Positions 1-11,586 of a stretch of DNA of 64,000 nucleotides are shown here, in pieces. The notes under the pieces were generated by a model. The model did no database searches and was not told the origin of the DNA. It saw nothing but the letters and a program-made list of their open reading frames with translations. The position numbers and the translations under genes were made by a program. Location of the stretch: contig NC_087377.1 of assembly GCF_963675165.1 (NCBI RefSeq), positions 14,628,198 to 14,692,197 on the forward strand. Reading direction: 5' to 3'. Source of the DNA: Halichondria panicea. Lineage: Eukaryota; Porifera; Demospongiae; Suberitida; Halichondriidae. Position 1 is the stretch's first letter. Every line of letters begins with the position of its first letter.

Positions 1-26
1 CACACACACACACACACACACACACC
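1..26. repeat. (CA)n microsatellite
   Basis: The window opens with an uninterrupted CA dinucleotide run. Its left end is outside the window. Confidence 0.95.
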
Positions 27-179
27 GATCACTCTACCCCTGCTATGCGCTGCGCGGTAATTATATGTATAGTGTGAAATTGAAACAGCAAAAAGTACTC
101 TATACACACAGTATAATTATGCTGTTGTACACTGAAACAAGAACATAACTATAGTATATAGTGCAGTGCAATAACTGAC

Positions 180-822
180 CTGGCAATGCTCCGGTGTAGG
201 TTCCTATGGTAATAACAGATGCACACATCTCTTTAAATTTTAAACAAAATCCACTCAAACAATTGGAGCTGTTAGTGCAAGAAGTACCACAGTTCTTAGA
301 CTCTAGGCTACAATATCCACTGCCGCTGTTCCCACAATGGGCTTGATAGGTTACACAGTGTCCAGGGGAGCATTGTGAATCATCCTCTGTCTTGCACTCT
401 TGACCACACTTATCACCCGACTCAGCATCACAGTAGAGCTTGAGAATGTCACATTCATGCTTGGTAATGGTAGCCCAGCAATTCCCAGGAGAGCAGTCCT
501 CTTCAACTCCACATCTCTCCCCACACTTGTAGTGAGAAAGATAATTACACTTCCCACACGTTACTTCCGCCCAGCATTGACCCCCTTCTGGTGGGGTGCA
601 GTCAGCACTAGAATTGCACGGCTGTCCACACTTGGCTCCTCTGTTGCAGTAGCCACCAGCTTTGTGTTTGAGACAATCTTCATCCTTATCTTGGGATTTC
701 TTGTTCAGACAGTCAGCTTCTGTGCGGCAGTCATGACGGCATTTGTTAGAAGCAGGGTTACAATGGCTAGCAGCGATTATGCTGGCCAAGAGGGAGATAA
801 TAAGTAAACTTCTGGCAGACAT
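180..822 (-). CDS. secreted cysteine-rich repeat protein, 5' exon
   Basis: The exon starts with an ATG at 822 followed by a hydrophobic stretch (SLLIISLLASIIAA) typical of a signal peptide. About 190 residues of cysteine-rich sequence follow, with at least four loose repeats of the form C-G-x-x-C...D-C-x-x-G-x-C. A good splice donor (CAG|GTCAGT) begins at 179. The open frame beyond it, down to 100, is probably intron read-through, and the 3' exons probably lie before the window. The cysteine spacing recalls small disulfide-rich extracellular modules, but I do not recognise a named family. It is unrelated to the receptor genes downstream. The product is probably secreted; its function is unknown. 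Confidence 0.7.
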
Positions 823-1533
823 TTTGTGTGAGCTGGATCTAACACAGAAAGCGGCTCTAAGGCATACAAGCTAACACAGATCTGTAGATATACATAATTT
901 ATATGCACCACTATAGCTGTCATGGGGGATATTCAAGCCCATATATGTACAGGCATTATATGGAGGCTACAAACCTGACTATAATAGCACATTGTTTATC
1001 CACAATAATACATTATACAACCATTATACACCTACTATATAGACAACAATTCATACAGCATGCTCCACAACCACGATAGGCTCGCCATAGCTGAAGGGAA
1101 TAAATAACCTAATCAGACACAAATAAACCTTGTTTAGGGCACACTATACAATATGAAGTAAACAAAGCAACTTTATGGTTGCGTGCGCAGCAAGGGTATA
1201 TATAGAGTGATTGGTGAGCATGTGTGTCGGTTTGTGTGTGTGCATGGACACAAAAATGAGCTGTTTGAGCGAACTAGATACTCTCATGGACTGCTTTAAC
1301 TGCATTGGTTGAAAAATAATAGGCTATTATTATATTGTACTTATAGGTGATCTTCTAAGGCGACAAACACACTTATTTTTTTCGATCGGATTGACTGATT
1401 TGCGATCATTCCCCATAATTATAATGTTAATTAAGGTCATTATGGTGAACAGTGTTTGCCGCTGTGCGATGAAGCTCAACACACGAGGTGAACGCTCTAT
1501 AATAATGAGCATCTTTTATAGGATTAATGCAGT
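823..1533. other. intergenic, no gene seen
   Basis: No coding exon or RNA gene is recognisable here. The sequence is AT-rich and is the presumed 5' flank of the cysteine-rich gene. Confidence 0.5.
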
Positions 1534-1598
1534 AGTCTCGCACCAGCCCCGATTAAAATTTACCTAGCATTCAACATTCGGGGCTGGTTCGCGATACT
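1534..1598. repeat. short inverted-repeat element (AGTCTCGC ends)
   Basis: The two arms AGTCTCGCACCAGCCCCGAT and its near reverse complement face each other across about 25 bp. The same ends bound a better preserved copy at 46515-46599, so this is a dispersed miniature element. Confidence 0.6.
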
Positions 1599-1614
1599 TA
1601 TATAGCATGAACTT

Positions 1615-1745
1615 ACACTCCAACGGAGCCAGGTCAGAATCTCAGAAACTGTGCAAATGGCAGTCACTTCACCCACCACCTACGTAGTGAGAACCCAGGA
1701 TCAAACTGGAAGGAATGACAGAACACCTGGTGTTAATTGAGTAAC
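1615..1745 (-). pseudogene. relic sushi exon
   Basis: The stretch aligns by eye with the third sushi exon of receptor E (44234-44419), including the blocks around GAGCCAGGTCAG and GAGAACCCAGGATCA. The frame is broken and no splice sites remain. Confidence 0.6.
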
Positions 1746-1849
1746 ACTCGTTTGAGTAGAAGGGCAGAAAGAACATATAAAACTGCATGGGTACAAGGAA
1801 TGGTGGAAGCACACCAATATGAAGTGACTTCTGTTATACTCACCGTACA

Positions 1850-2070
1850 TCTCAGCATTAATCCCTCAGGGAACAGTCCATTGTCACACCTGAAGGCCAT
1901 GCACTTGTGTACACCCGATAGAGCTGGTACTGCATGAATGATTACTGCATGAGGGTACCAATTAAGTGCACAGTTCCACTATCCCCGTCACATAATGGAC
2001 CATTATGTGTGACGGGGATATAGTGGAACCGTTTCATTGGTCCATGGAGGAGGCTGGAACCGGAAATGAA
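1850..2070 (-). pseudogene. relic sushi exon with internal hairpin
   Basis: It resembles the second sushi exon of receptor E (44494-44694) over the segment around CCCTCAGGGAACAG, and has lost its frame. Inside is a near-perfect inverted repeat at about 1973-2030 (arms TTCCACTATCCCCGTCACAT and complement). The same relic with the same hairpin recurs at 21735-21955, so the hairpin predates the duplication. Confidence 0.6.
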
Positions 2071-2094
2071 GAATTAAGATTATATAAATGTATA

Positions 2095-2446
2095 CTCTGT
2101 GAGAAATGTCTTGCTTGACTGGTTCTTAGGGGAGCTCCCTCAATGGGAGTGCATGGGATACGAATACTGAGAACGCCCGGAGGTCGAATGATGGGGGGTT
2201 AAATCCATCGTGAACAATCATCAAAACTATAATGTGTGTTAAAAAGGTGACTAAACATTACAGATATAATATTATAGGTCTTAAAATTTAATTATGTGAA
2301 CACTGACAACAAATAGTATGGACTTCAAATAAACTTTGCACTAGCTACATAATTCATTCCGCTAGTTAGTATAAAGCGAAACTAGGTGAAAAAAAACAAA
2401 ACAAAAACTATCCATTATATAGTTAATGGGCGTAGTTTAGTGCCAT
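2095..2446. repeat. dispersed 3'-flank repeat, copy 1
   Basis: This sequence recurs at about 7955-8330, 12045-12391 and 21965-22240, each time immediately 3' of an adhesion-GPCR last exon. The shared core contains AGGGGAGCTCCCTCAATGGG and ATCATCAAAACTAT. Confidence 0.75.
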
Positions 2447-2486
2447 TTAATTGTTATCATTTTCAAGCAATCCAGCAATATTCGTT
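2447..2486 (-). pseudogene. relic 3' end of an adhesion-GPCR tail
   Basis: Read on the minus strand it encodes the last residues of the GPCR tail ([10 protein letters not shown] then stop), as in receptor C, and is followed by the same 3' flank. No 7TM exons remain upstream of it. Receptor A therefore sits where a GPCR of the B/C type once ended. Confidence 0.6.
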
Positions 2487-3035
2487 TATCTATGGTATAA
2501 TGCACTCATTGTGCTCACGAGTTATGTAAACACAAGCATTTATTTATTACATGTAGAACCTATTGCACACTTAAAACAGTGTAATAAGCCTGTACAGTCA
2601 CATGACTGCATTTAAAGAATGTCATTGACAGTAGATCACATGATCAGCATTGTCATTCATTTATCCATGTATGAACCTGTAATTGTACTTGATAACTGCT
2701 TCTAAGAAATGAAATCATACAAAACTGGGGGGGGCTACAATATCATCGTCAATATTAATTATACAGAATTGTCTATTGACTAATCCGCCTGAGGATAGTG
2801 ATAAATTGCTTATTTAGCAGCTGCTATAATATCATAAAAGAGTGATACATTCAAAAACAACTTTGAAAACAAACTGCAGTTGACATTAATTTGACCTTAA
2901 TACAAAAACAAGTCAGTTGTATTAACCTAGGTACTTGTGTTTATATTTATTTCTTCATATGCCTGATTTGACTGCAACTTAATATTTCGTTTTGCCGTCT
3001 GGGATAAGATAATCATTACACAAATCTCTATCACT

Positions 3036-3157
3036 TTATTTCCTCACTTGTCCATAAGCTTCATTAGACTCCACTTGAATGTCTTGTGTTCTTGGTGTCA
3101 TTGCCAGATCAACTTCCTCGTATGCTGGACCAGCTGGGGTTATTGGAACTTCATTGC
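3036..3157 (-). other. tyrosine-tail exon of receptor A
   Basis: The exon encodes PAGPAYEEVDLAM, then NEAYGQVRK and a stop. Receptor E ends in an almost identical exon (43972-43836). Cadherin receptor H ends in a related one (SPVYEEV...NQAYESVRL). The two Y-x-x-V sites are candidate phosphotyrosine docking sites, but the residue at -2 does not match a strict ITIM. Confidence 0.8.
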
Positions 3158-6100
3158 CTGCCAAATCATAAATACAAGATATAAAATTATACATTTGATA
3201 TGTCGCAAATAAATCCTCTTACTTTTTTTTTCCTTTGTGATAGTGACTACTAAGAGAAATATGACGACCAGTAAGATCAGTACCACCACTAGAGCAACAA
3301 AACCTCCAGATAGAGCAGCAACATTCACTGCACCAGTTATTGCCACACCTATATATATATATATATATATAGGTCAATATGCAGCATACAGGCAATTAAG
3401 ATATTAATAAAGTAAAGCATGCTGGGTTAACAGTAACATTTTGCATAAGCTAACTCACAAATTGCTGCTTCTCCATCAAAAACACCAGTAGTGCTGCTAC
3501 CATCTCCAGTGCAAGTCCTTGTGTTGTTACCAACCAGAACAAACCCAGTGTCACAACTGTGGTTAGCCATGGCATTGAAAGCATAGTTGCCGTTCTCATC
3601 AGAAGTAGAACTACTGTATGTCACAAAGCCATTGGTAGGAACAGTCAAGGGAGGACAGATTATAGCTATGGTGAAATGAAGCAATATTAATGAACCAGGA
3701 GCAGTAAGTGAGTGACTTTCTGTTTAAACATAAACAAAGAATAATTATATGGGTTAACAGTAACGTTTTGCATAAGCTCACGTTCACAAACTACTGCTTC
3801 TCCATCAAAAACACCAGTAGTGCTGCTACCATCTCCAGTGCAAGTCCTTGTGTTGTTACCAACCAGAACAAACCCAGTGTCACAACTGTGGTTAGCCATG
3901 GCATTGAAAGCATAGTTGCCGTTCTCATCAGAAGTAGAACTACTGTATGTCACAAAGCCATTGGTAGGAACAGTCAAGGGAGGACAGATTATAGCTATGG
4001 TGAAATGAAGCAATATTAATGAACCAGGAGCAGTAAGTGAGTGACTTTCTGTTTAAACATAAACAAAGAATAATTATATGGGTTAACAGTAACGTTTTGC
4101 ATAAGCTCACGTTCACAAACTACTGCTTCTCCATCAAAAACACCGGTAGTGCTGCTACCATCTCCAGTGCAAGTCCTTGTGTTGTTACGAACTACAACAA
4201 ACCCAGTGTCACAACTGTGGTTAGCCATGGCATTGAAAGCATAATTGCCGTTTTCATCAGAAGTAAAACTACTGTATGTCACAAAGCCATTGGTAGGAGC
4301 AGTCAAGGGAGGACAGGTTATAGCTATGGTGAAATGAAGCAATATTAATGAACCAGGAGCAGTAAGTGAGTGATTTTCTGTTTAAACATGAACAAAGAAT
4401 ATGGGTTTACAGTAACGTTTTGCATAAGCTCACGTTCACAAAATGCTGCTTCTCCATTAAAAACACCAGTAGTGCTGCTACCATCTCCAGTGCAAGTCTT
4501 TGTTTTGTTACCAACTACAGCAAACCCAGTGTCACAACTGTAGTTAGCCATGGCATTCAAATTATAGTTGTCGTTTTCATCAGAAGTAGAACTACTGTAT
4601 GTCACAGAGCCATTGACAGGAGCAGTCAAGGGAGGACAGGTTATAGCTATGGTGAAATGAAGAAATCAGTATAATTATGACCTTCTATTAAACACGTGCA
4701 CTCAACTTACTGGTACAGACAATTTCATCCGTTTCAGACAATGAAGCCACAAATCCATTCAAGCAGCTACAGTTGAACTGTCCCATGTTATTTAAACAAA
4801 TAGAATTTTGACCACAGTTGCATTGTATGGGAGATAATCTCATGCCTCCAGGGTAACCATAAGAACTGGAAGAGCCGAATCCATACACTGAAACACCTAG
4901 AACAGCTGAGCTGTTTTGATGGCTGATAGAATGTGCTCCAGTAGACACACTCGTTCTACTTATGTGGCCACAAATCTCTCCACTTGAACAGACAACATTC
5001 CTCCAACCAGTAACAATGGAATTGTCTAACACTATTTGCGCAGTTTGAAAAAACTCAGAAGAAACATACACTGTGACATAGTTAGATAAGAAAAGAGGGA
5101 CAGCTTCGCCAAAATAATTATTTGTAAACTGCTCAATTGGAGTGATTATCATCATGAATGGGCCTCCCATGCCATCGCTGCGCTCACCATACGCATACTG
5201 TGCGACCAGTACTGGAGAAGTGGATTCAATGCTACAGAAACTGTTAATAAGGATTTCAAATTCTCTGAAGCTCCCCCCACTCTGCAACTGGAATTCACTG
5301 ACTGATACAACAGTGTTGCAGTTCACAGATACAGTTGCTGCTCGGGCACTAAGAACACGAATACGTTCACCAGAAAATCTTCCCTCGAGAGATGCCACGA
5401 GGAATTTTGAGCCCCATGTCACAGTCGGAGGCACTTGTTCAACCAGGTGGTCACAAGCCCTTACACCTTGAGGAACATTAGCACAATCAGATCCGCTAAA
5501 CACAGACAAAGGTTTGGAGCTAGTTATTCTTGTTCCTGTGAGATCGTTATCACTTTCAATCTGATATGTTTCCATACTATTTAGTATTATTGTTGAGGAA
5601 TCGAATTTGACAACAGTTTCATTTTCACAAGCCACCAACAAAATCACACTAGGACGGCTACTAATGGTGTCATAGGAGATTCCATAATATTCGTATTCAT
5701 CAACTGCCATTTTAGAACATGGTAACGCTAAATAAGCATCTGTAGTATGTTGATGGAAAGACAGCCCATACACATTGATGTTTCCGTCGGCTTCAACAAG
5801 AATCCCCTTGTTCCTTTCATTAACAGAAAAAACCTCAAAACTGGATGGAATATTTGCCCTAGTTGAAGAGGTAGAAACGTTCCCACTGATATTGATTGGA
5901 GCGATTGTGAAATTAACAGCACTTGACTCTGGGTTCGTGATAAACAAAAACAACTCTTCTCCTGGACTTTCTTGACCAGCATTTCTTGGGAAACCGACAA
6001 CAAATTTTTTGCCAGCACTTGATGACGTTACATCTAGGAAAATTTAAGGCTAAATGCATATTAATTATAGACTACAAGAAATCAGTCCTACCTGTAATTT

Positions 6101-6173
6101 GGGCATCACAAGATGTTGCAAATGTGATGATTATTGTCAATGCCAAAGTAGATCTAGCAATTCTGTAGCTCAT
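3036..6173 (-). CDS. receptor A: IgGFc-EGF-sushi x4 single-pass receptor
   Basis: Exons, each with GT-AG ends: 6173-6092, 6033-4711, 4646-4434, 4323-4111, 3994-3782, 3665-3459, 3348-3223, 3157-3036. They total 2499 nt, giving 832 residues. Exon 1 encodes a signal peptide. Exon 2 carries a complete IgGFc-binding (FCGBP N-terminal type) domain, with the [10 protein letters not shown] and [13 protein letters not shown] motifs, then a six-cysteine EGF-like module. Four single-exon sushi domains follow, all phase 1. Exon 7 encodes a transmembrane helix (VALVVVLILLVVIFLLVV) and basic stop-transfer. Exon 8 encodes a short tail with AYEEV and NEAYGQVR and then a stop. The last sushi exon uses a shifted donor (ATTT|GTGAGT) that rebuilds its final cysteine across the junction. 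An AATAAA lies at 2951-2946. Likely a surface receptor; the ligand is unknown. Confidence 0.85.
3459..4646 (-). repeat. tandem exon-intron repeat, about 329 bp period
   Basis: The four sushi exons of receptor A start at 4646, 4323, 3994 and 3665, spacings of 323, 329 and 329 bp. Repeats cover both exon and intron. The two 3'-most units encode the same first 75 or so residues, so the array expanded recently. Confidence 0.9.
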
Positions 6174-6495
6174 TGTTTTTAGCAACTGGTTAATTAACAG
6201 ATTATCATGAAGTGAGGCAATGCTCTATAGGTTTAAATAGTAGCCAGCTAAATCTCTGAAATATCAAGCCCCTTCTCCCCATAGATATACTATAAACAAC
6301 CCCCCTGGGGGTCTCTCTATTAATTGAGAATCATAGCTCCCCAGGGCCCTTGCAATAGCTCCCCTTGCATGCAATGCAGTTTTATGTTGCCATCATAAAC
6401 ACTATAATGGTATCTATGTTGCCATGAAGTGCGTGTCCCTCCTCCCCTACCATCTGTGATTGTGTATAGATCTAGATATGCAATCCCAAAACTGC

Positions 6496-6714
6496 TTAGA
6501 AAAAAATGGTGCACGATATTTTGATGTTTTTATGTAGCCCCTGAGATAGCCTAACCACGACCATAGCCTCTCCAACCAGTGTAGGGGTGCCTGTCACACA
6601 CACTGACACAGCCTCTCCTCCACCAGTTACAGTGTAGGAGGTATGAGTGAAGCTCACTGTCATTTCTGCATCACCAGTAGCAGTGCACAAATTGATCTTC
6701 TCTCTGACATGCAA
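6496..6714 (-). pseudogene. relic Calx-beta half-domain
   Basis: The open frame reads like the first half of a Calx-beta repeat (MTVSFTHTSYTV...GEAVSVCVTGTP). It is closest in layout to exon 1 of pseudogene G2 (53339-53536). No usable splice pair or partner exon is present. Confidence 0.5.
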
Positions 6715-7590
6715 GTACTATAGTAAACTTCATTTTTGTCTACTCTTCAACTGTGCATGTGTAGTTAATGATCTTTACCAAATTTAATCAAACATAATGG
6801 CCTCGAGGCCACGAGGCTACTAAACGACTGCAAATAGTGTAGAGTTGAGTTCTTACTGTTAGGATAATTTTGACTGACTTCTTCCATGTAGGCTTGGTGC
6901 AGGGGAGGGAAGCTGAGAGGGACGATAGAGATGGGAGGGCCAAATCCTGCAACAAGCTTGACCAGGAGTGTATTATGCTGGTCCGGGATAACCCCCATTT
7001 TATGGCTGGGGACGGGCACGCCCATCTAGGTCCGGGAATGGTTAACTAGTCTCTCTAGGAGCACTATGCGAGCTAGGGAGGCTGGATCTAGGCTAGCCTC
7101 GATTCCAGGCTATATCGGCCCGGAATCGAGGCTAGATCTAGGTTTAATGTGAAGATGAAATTTAACTTACTGCTAGCAAGGCACATGCTGATTGGAAGTG
7201 TGCCAAGCAAGCTGTTAAGGGCAACTGAAGGGCATCTTGTGGGGAGCTCTTGGATTGTCTTAACATTTTTCTGTGCATGGGCTCTTTCCAGCATAAGTAG
7301 TTCTGTCTTAGATAGTACCCATAGTTCAGACACAAGCAGCAGGATGGGGAGGCAGATTGTAAAGTAAAGCTTGAGGCGTCATTGCCGGGTGGAGGTATTC
7401 GAAACGAGTACCCACTGCATTCAGTGCGAAGAACGAGCTTCTGCCTATCGAGATTCTCATTTGTTTTAGAGACTGTGGATGCTGTTACCGATCTTAGAAT
7501 TCCTAGGTGATGTGTTTCCTCATCTTCTTTGATTATCTGATCCCCTGAGTGTCCATTTACGTGCACTATACTATAGGGCACTGAATAGTT
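6715..7590. other. intergenic with small inverted repeat
   Basis: No coding exon is recognised; the open frames here lack domain character. At about 7091-7138 the arms CTAGCCTCGATTCC and complement form a hairpin. It belongs to the AGCCTCGATTCC repeat family also seen at 57474-58227. Confidence 0.45.
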
Positions 7591-7745
7591 GTTTACCTAA
7601 TCCTGTATAGAACGAGGTAGTTGAAGTGTAATAGTTGTACTTGGTAACTGCTGAGCTGCTTCCTTCCTTGTTAACACTGATGGTTGACAGTGAAGGTGGT
7701 TTCATTCACTCTTAAGACTCTCAGACTACCAACTGGGCCATGCAG
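7590..7745 (-). pseudogene. relic FN3 exon
   Basis: It is similar to FN3 exon 59941-59753 of phosphatase G1 (shared blocks CTGCTGAGCTGCTTCCTTCC and GACAGTGAAGGTGGTTTCAT), but truncated and out of frame. Confidence 0.65.
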
Positions 7746-7954
7746 ACTCTGCATGAAGGAAGGATTTATCACATGACATTAAGCGTATACATGAGACTGC
7801 ACGCATTAATTGTATGCACTCACTATAATTATAAGATTGTATTGTTGTATTGACTCTTAATCTTGTTAATTGTGATGTATGCATGCATTATATAGAACAA
7901 CAATTGAGAACCATACAGAATAACTATAGGTAACATAAAACTGTGCATAATAAT

Positions 7955-8330
7955 TATAATCTCTGAGAAATGTCTTGCATGACTGGTTTTTTAGGGGAGC
8001 TCCCTCAATGGGAGTGCATGCATGGGATACGAATATTGGGATTCCGGAACGCCCGGGGGTCTAATGATGCATGGGGTCTAATCCATCGTGAACAATCATC
8101 AAAACTATATAATAATTTATGTGTGTTAAAAAGGTGACTAAACATTACAGATATAATATTATAGGTCTTAACTATAATCATGTGTATACTGACAACAAAT
8201 AGTATGGACTTCAAATAAAACTTCGCACTATATAATTCAGCGGCACTAGGTGAAAAAAAGAAACTGTGTTAATTAGTAGCTGTGTTTCAAAGCTTTCCTG
8301 TGAGCGTGAAAATCTTTATTTTCGTGCCAT
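7955..8330. repeat. dispersed 3'-flank repeat, copy 2
   Basis: Same sequence family as 2095-2446. It directly follows the stop of pseudogene D. Confidence 0.75.
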
Positions 8331-10689
8331 TTAATTGTCATTTTCAAGCAATTCAGCAATGTACGACTTCTCTGAGACGAATTCAGATGCAGCAGTCTCA
8401 TCGACTTTAATGGCTTCATCTTTCATGGTACTATGATTATGTTTGCTGAATCTTGAGTGACTTGGCTTGAGCTGAACACCACTCGTCGGATTCTTGCTCT
8501 GCATGTAATAGATATTCGCAATCTGGCACTATAAATATAAACAGTCTAATTTCAAACTTGAACTACAATGGAAACGAGCATATAAACTCCAATAATGCAT
8601 AATTATAATAATAATATACTTTAATAATAGGCGATCCACCTGTCTATATATTTAAGGTAGATTTATCTATAGTTATACCAGATTGTTTTTTCCTGAGGCA
8701 GAAGTTGATACAACGCTATTCATAATTCTCTTTCTGCACTGCTTTAGGAAGTTTGTGACCTAAAAAGTAGAAGAGATTTAGACATATAAAAATGCTAAAA
8801 CATGAACACGCACTTTTTCACTCCTGAGCACATGGAAGATGAATACAAACAGGCCTTGCAGTGAGTTAAAGATAGAGAACAACCATGCAAACACAATAGT
8901 GCTGCTGTTGACTGAGAGTAGACCAAACACCCAAGTCAGCCCGAGTATTGGAAGGAGAATTACGGTGGCCTTGAAGAGTTGTCTGCATGCATATAATTAT
9001 ATATACATGCAAGCATTGGGATCAACGTGTTACTGAATGATGCATGCATGAGAGTTGACACACTCACGAGAATAACTGTAAAGATTCCTCTTTCCCAGTT
9101 TGTTGCACGGTTGATTTTCTCAGATTATAGACACTGCGCAAAGCAGCCGAGAGGAAGAACACATTCACCTGTACATGTATAGTCGTCATAATTTTATAAA
9201 GGTCAATTAAATTAACAGTGCAGATGTGTACTATCAAAAACTGCTGCTGTATTATATACATGCACTATAATTATTCCGATGCATTTACAAGCTATAGAGA
9301 TCTCACCAGAACAACTAGTAGCATTGGTACAACAAATGCCCATATCGCTCCTTTATCACCAGCACCAACAGCAATCCAACAACTGAATGTACAAAAATGG
9401 ACAAATAAATAAATATTGTCAGTTGTAAAGGTTGATAATTACACGAATTCTTTTTTGGGGGAAGCGCTGTATGTTGTAACATGCATGCAGGTATCTATAA
9501 TAGAATTTGGAGATGCGTGAGGTTCTACTGTAATTATACAATTTAAAACTTACTACTCTTCTGTGCCATACTGGTCATGAATCAGTCCAGCAGATATAGC
9601 CACTGGTATCACTGGAACACCTGCAAGAAACATACCCAATGCACTCGACAGAATGCTTATATAGTTATCACTCATGTATGCATACATAAATGGATGAACC
9701 CTCCAGCTGCAGAGGCTAGGGGATATAAGTAATTCACGCATTTGTTAGAGAGAGGTTGTTTTCTTTATTGTGCTCAAGCGCTGACAGTGCATGGGCAAGA
9801 AAGGACAAGCTTAGCTATAGTTAGCCTCGTTCCCTACCGAGTTGTCTCTAAAATAACACTAGATCGCCAACTTCAATCGTTTTATTTCGGCTTGGGAACA
9901 AGGCTATAAGCTGCAGTATGACATGTGCAGTATATTGTTTAGCCAAGCATGCAGTGAAAGTGGTTGCTCTATAATTATGCATTCATGGTACATATATAGT
10001 ACATGCAATTGATCGTGCAATAGAAAAAAGTATTTACCCCATCCAATTGATATCATTATCACTTTCAATCTGATACGTTTCCATACTATTGAGTGTTATT
10101 ATTGAAGAATTGAATTTGACAACAGTTTCATTTTCGCAAGCCACTAACAAAATCACACTAGGAAAGTAACTATTAATGGTGTGATAAGAGATTCCATAAT
10201 ATTCGTATTCATTAACTGCCATTTTAGAACATGGTAACGCTAAATAAGCATCTGCACTAAATGAATCAAAAGACATCCCATACAAATTGATGTTTCCGTC
10301 GGCTTCAACAAGGATCCCCTTGTTTCTTTCATTAACAGAAAATACCTCAAAACTGGATGGAACGTTTACCCTAATTGAAGAGTTAAAAACGGTCCCACTG
10401 ATATTAATTGGAGTGATTGTGAAATTAACAGCACTTGACTCTGGTTTTGTGACAAACAAAAACAGCTTGTCTGCTCCTGATTGACCATGCACCATTTTTT
10501 GGGAAACTGACCACACATTTTTTACCAACACTTGATGAGGTCTCATCTAGGATTAATGGACAATTCAAGAACTATACAATTATCTAAGACTACATTCCTA
10601 TCTGTAATTTGGGCATCACAAGATGTTGCAAATGTGATTATGATTATTATTGTCAATGCCAAAGTAGATTTAGCAATTATGTAGCTCAT
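8331..10689 (-). pseudogene. pseudogene D: deleted IgGFc/adhesion-GPCR paralog
   Basis: Exon 1 (10689-10602) encodes an intact signal peptide. The IgGFc exon then carries a 4-nt CATG insertion that shifts the frame. The exon stops abruptly at about 10036-10050, where its sequence is joined to the last bases of the exon encoding TM3. TM4 to the tail follow as in B and C: 9620-9554, 9382-9307, 9168-9068, 8982-8814, 8759-8679, 8498-8331. The fusion donor is in phase 2 where the TM4 exon needs phase 1, so the frame is lost again. Rest of the IgGFc domain, EGF, sushi, HormR, GAIN, GPS and TM1-TM3 are all missing. It is best read as an internal deletion in a B/C-type gene; the TM exons themselves are still open. 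Confidence 0.85.
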
Positions 10690-11199
10690 TATTTCTAGCA
10701 ACTGGTTAATTAACAGATTTAGTCTGTACATTTAGTGAGGCAAGCTTAGAGTAGATGTAGATAAAATACAGGAGTGTTGAACTGCTGTGTAGTAAACGAG
10801 GAATGTTTGTCAAACTCTTCATCACTGTTCAATTGAATAGTGTGGTTGAGTAAACCGTGGTCTGTGGTTTGCAAGCACTGACCTGTATGTGCAACTGTTA
10901 ATTACGACTTTAAGATAGTTTGCTACTGTAACTTGTACACAATATTTGCAATGCTAACGTGCATGCCACTGTACAAAATACACCTAATAGAAAATAAACG
11001 TGTTACATTATTTCCACTCCTCTCTCCATACAATTATACAGCCTCTACCAACTACATACATTGACCCTCACAACACACGAGCGTCTACTTTAACCCTGCA
11101 GTGACTACCTCGACGCCACAGGAGTTTCAATCCAGTATTATATTGCTAATTAATTTTAATCTCCCACTGTGCACTGTGAGTCTGTCTCTCCCCTTGATA

Positions 11200-11230
11200 T
11201 AACCCTAACCCTAGCTAACCCTAACCCTAT
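11200..11230. repeat. interstitial telomere-type repeat
   Basis: Four CCCTAA hexamers in two pairs separated by a short GCTA spacer. This is the C-strand form of the metazoan TTAGGG telomere repeat. It is far too short for a chromosome end and has gene copies on both sides. Confidence 0.8.
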
Positions 11231-11535
11231 AGGACTGGAAATGCTTGATTAGATCTACACTAGTTGGTCTGGGGTCTCATCACTAGCTATTAAGATACGG
11301 TTCTATTTTTCTTATCTATATGTATAGATCTAATAATTGCCAATCTTTCTTATTAAAAGAGCTAGGTGGGCACACTACAATGAACATAGCTTACAACATT
11401 CTCCTAACAGTTTTGTGAGTTGGTTTATCTGCTAAGCTTGTACTAGTGTACCTCTTTCTGTGAATTGTCCAGCTGCAATTAGAGTGATGGCCGTCTCAAG
11501 TTCCTCTAATCTTGCCTTCACAATATCCACCTTGA

Positions 11536-11586
11536 GAGTGTGTGATGTGTGATGTGTGGTGTGTGATGTGTGATGTGTGATGTGGG
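11536..11586. repeat. GTGTGAT minisatellite
   Basis: Seven or so imperfect GTGTGAT units. A shorter version lies at the equivalent place in the next duplication unit (about 20865-20900). Confidence 0.8.

Noticed and set aside
3427-4013. Sushi exons as separate small secreted proteins beginning at MLHFTIAI
   Set aside because: The apparent Met lies in the intron just before the acceptor; the exons are internal with phase-1 ends.
3459-4646. A CRISPR-like array
   Set aside because: The repeats are 323-329 bp exon-intron cassettes with no short unique spacers, in a eukaryotic gene.
5142-5471. Long plus-strand open frame opposite the IgGFc exon of receptor A
   Set aside because: The same antisense frame appears in B (19602-19898) and C (29147-29464) because the coding strand is conserved. 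It has no domain character or splice context.
11200-11230. A true telomere or chromosome end
   Set aside because: Only four hexamers with unique gene copies on both sides.
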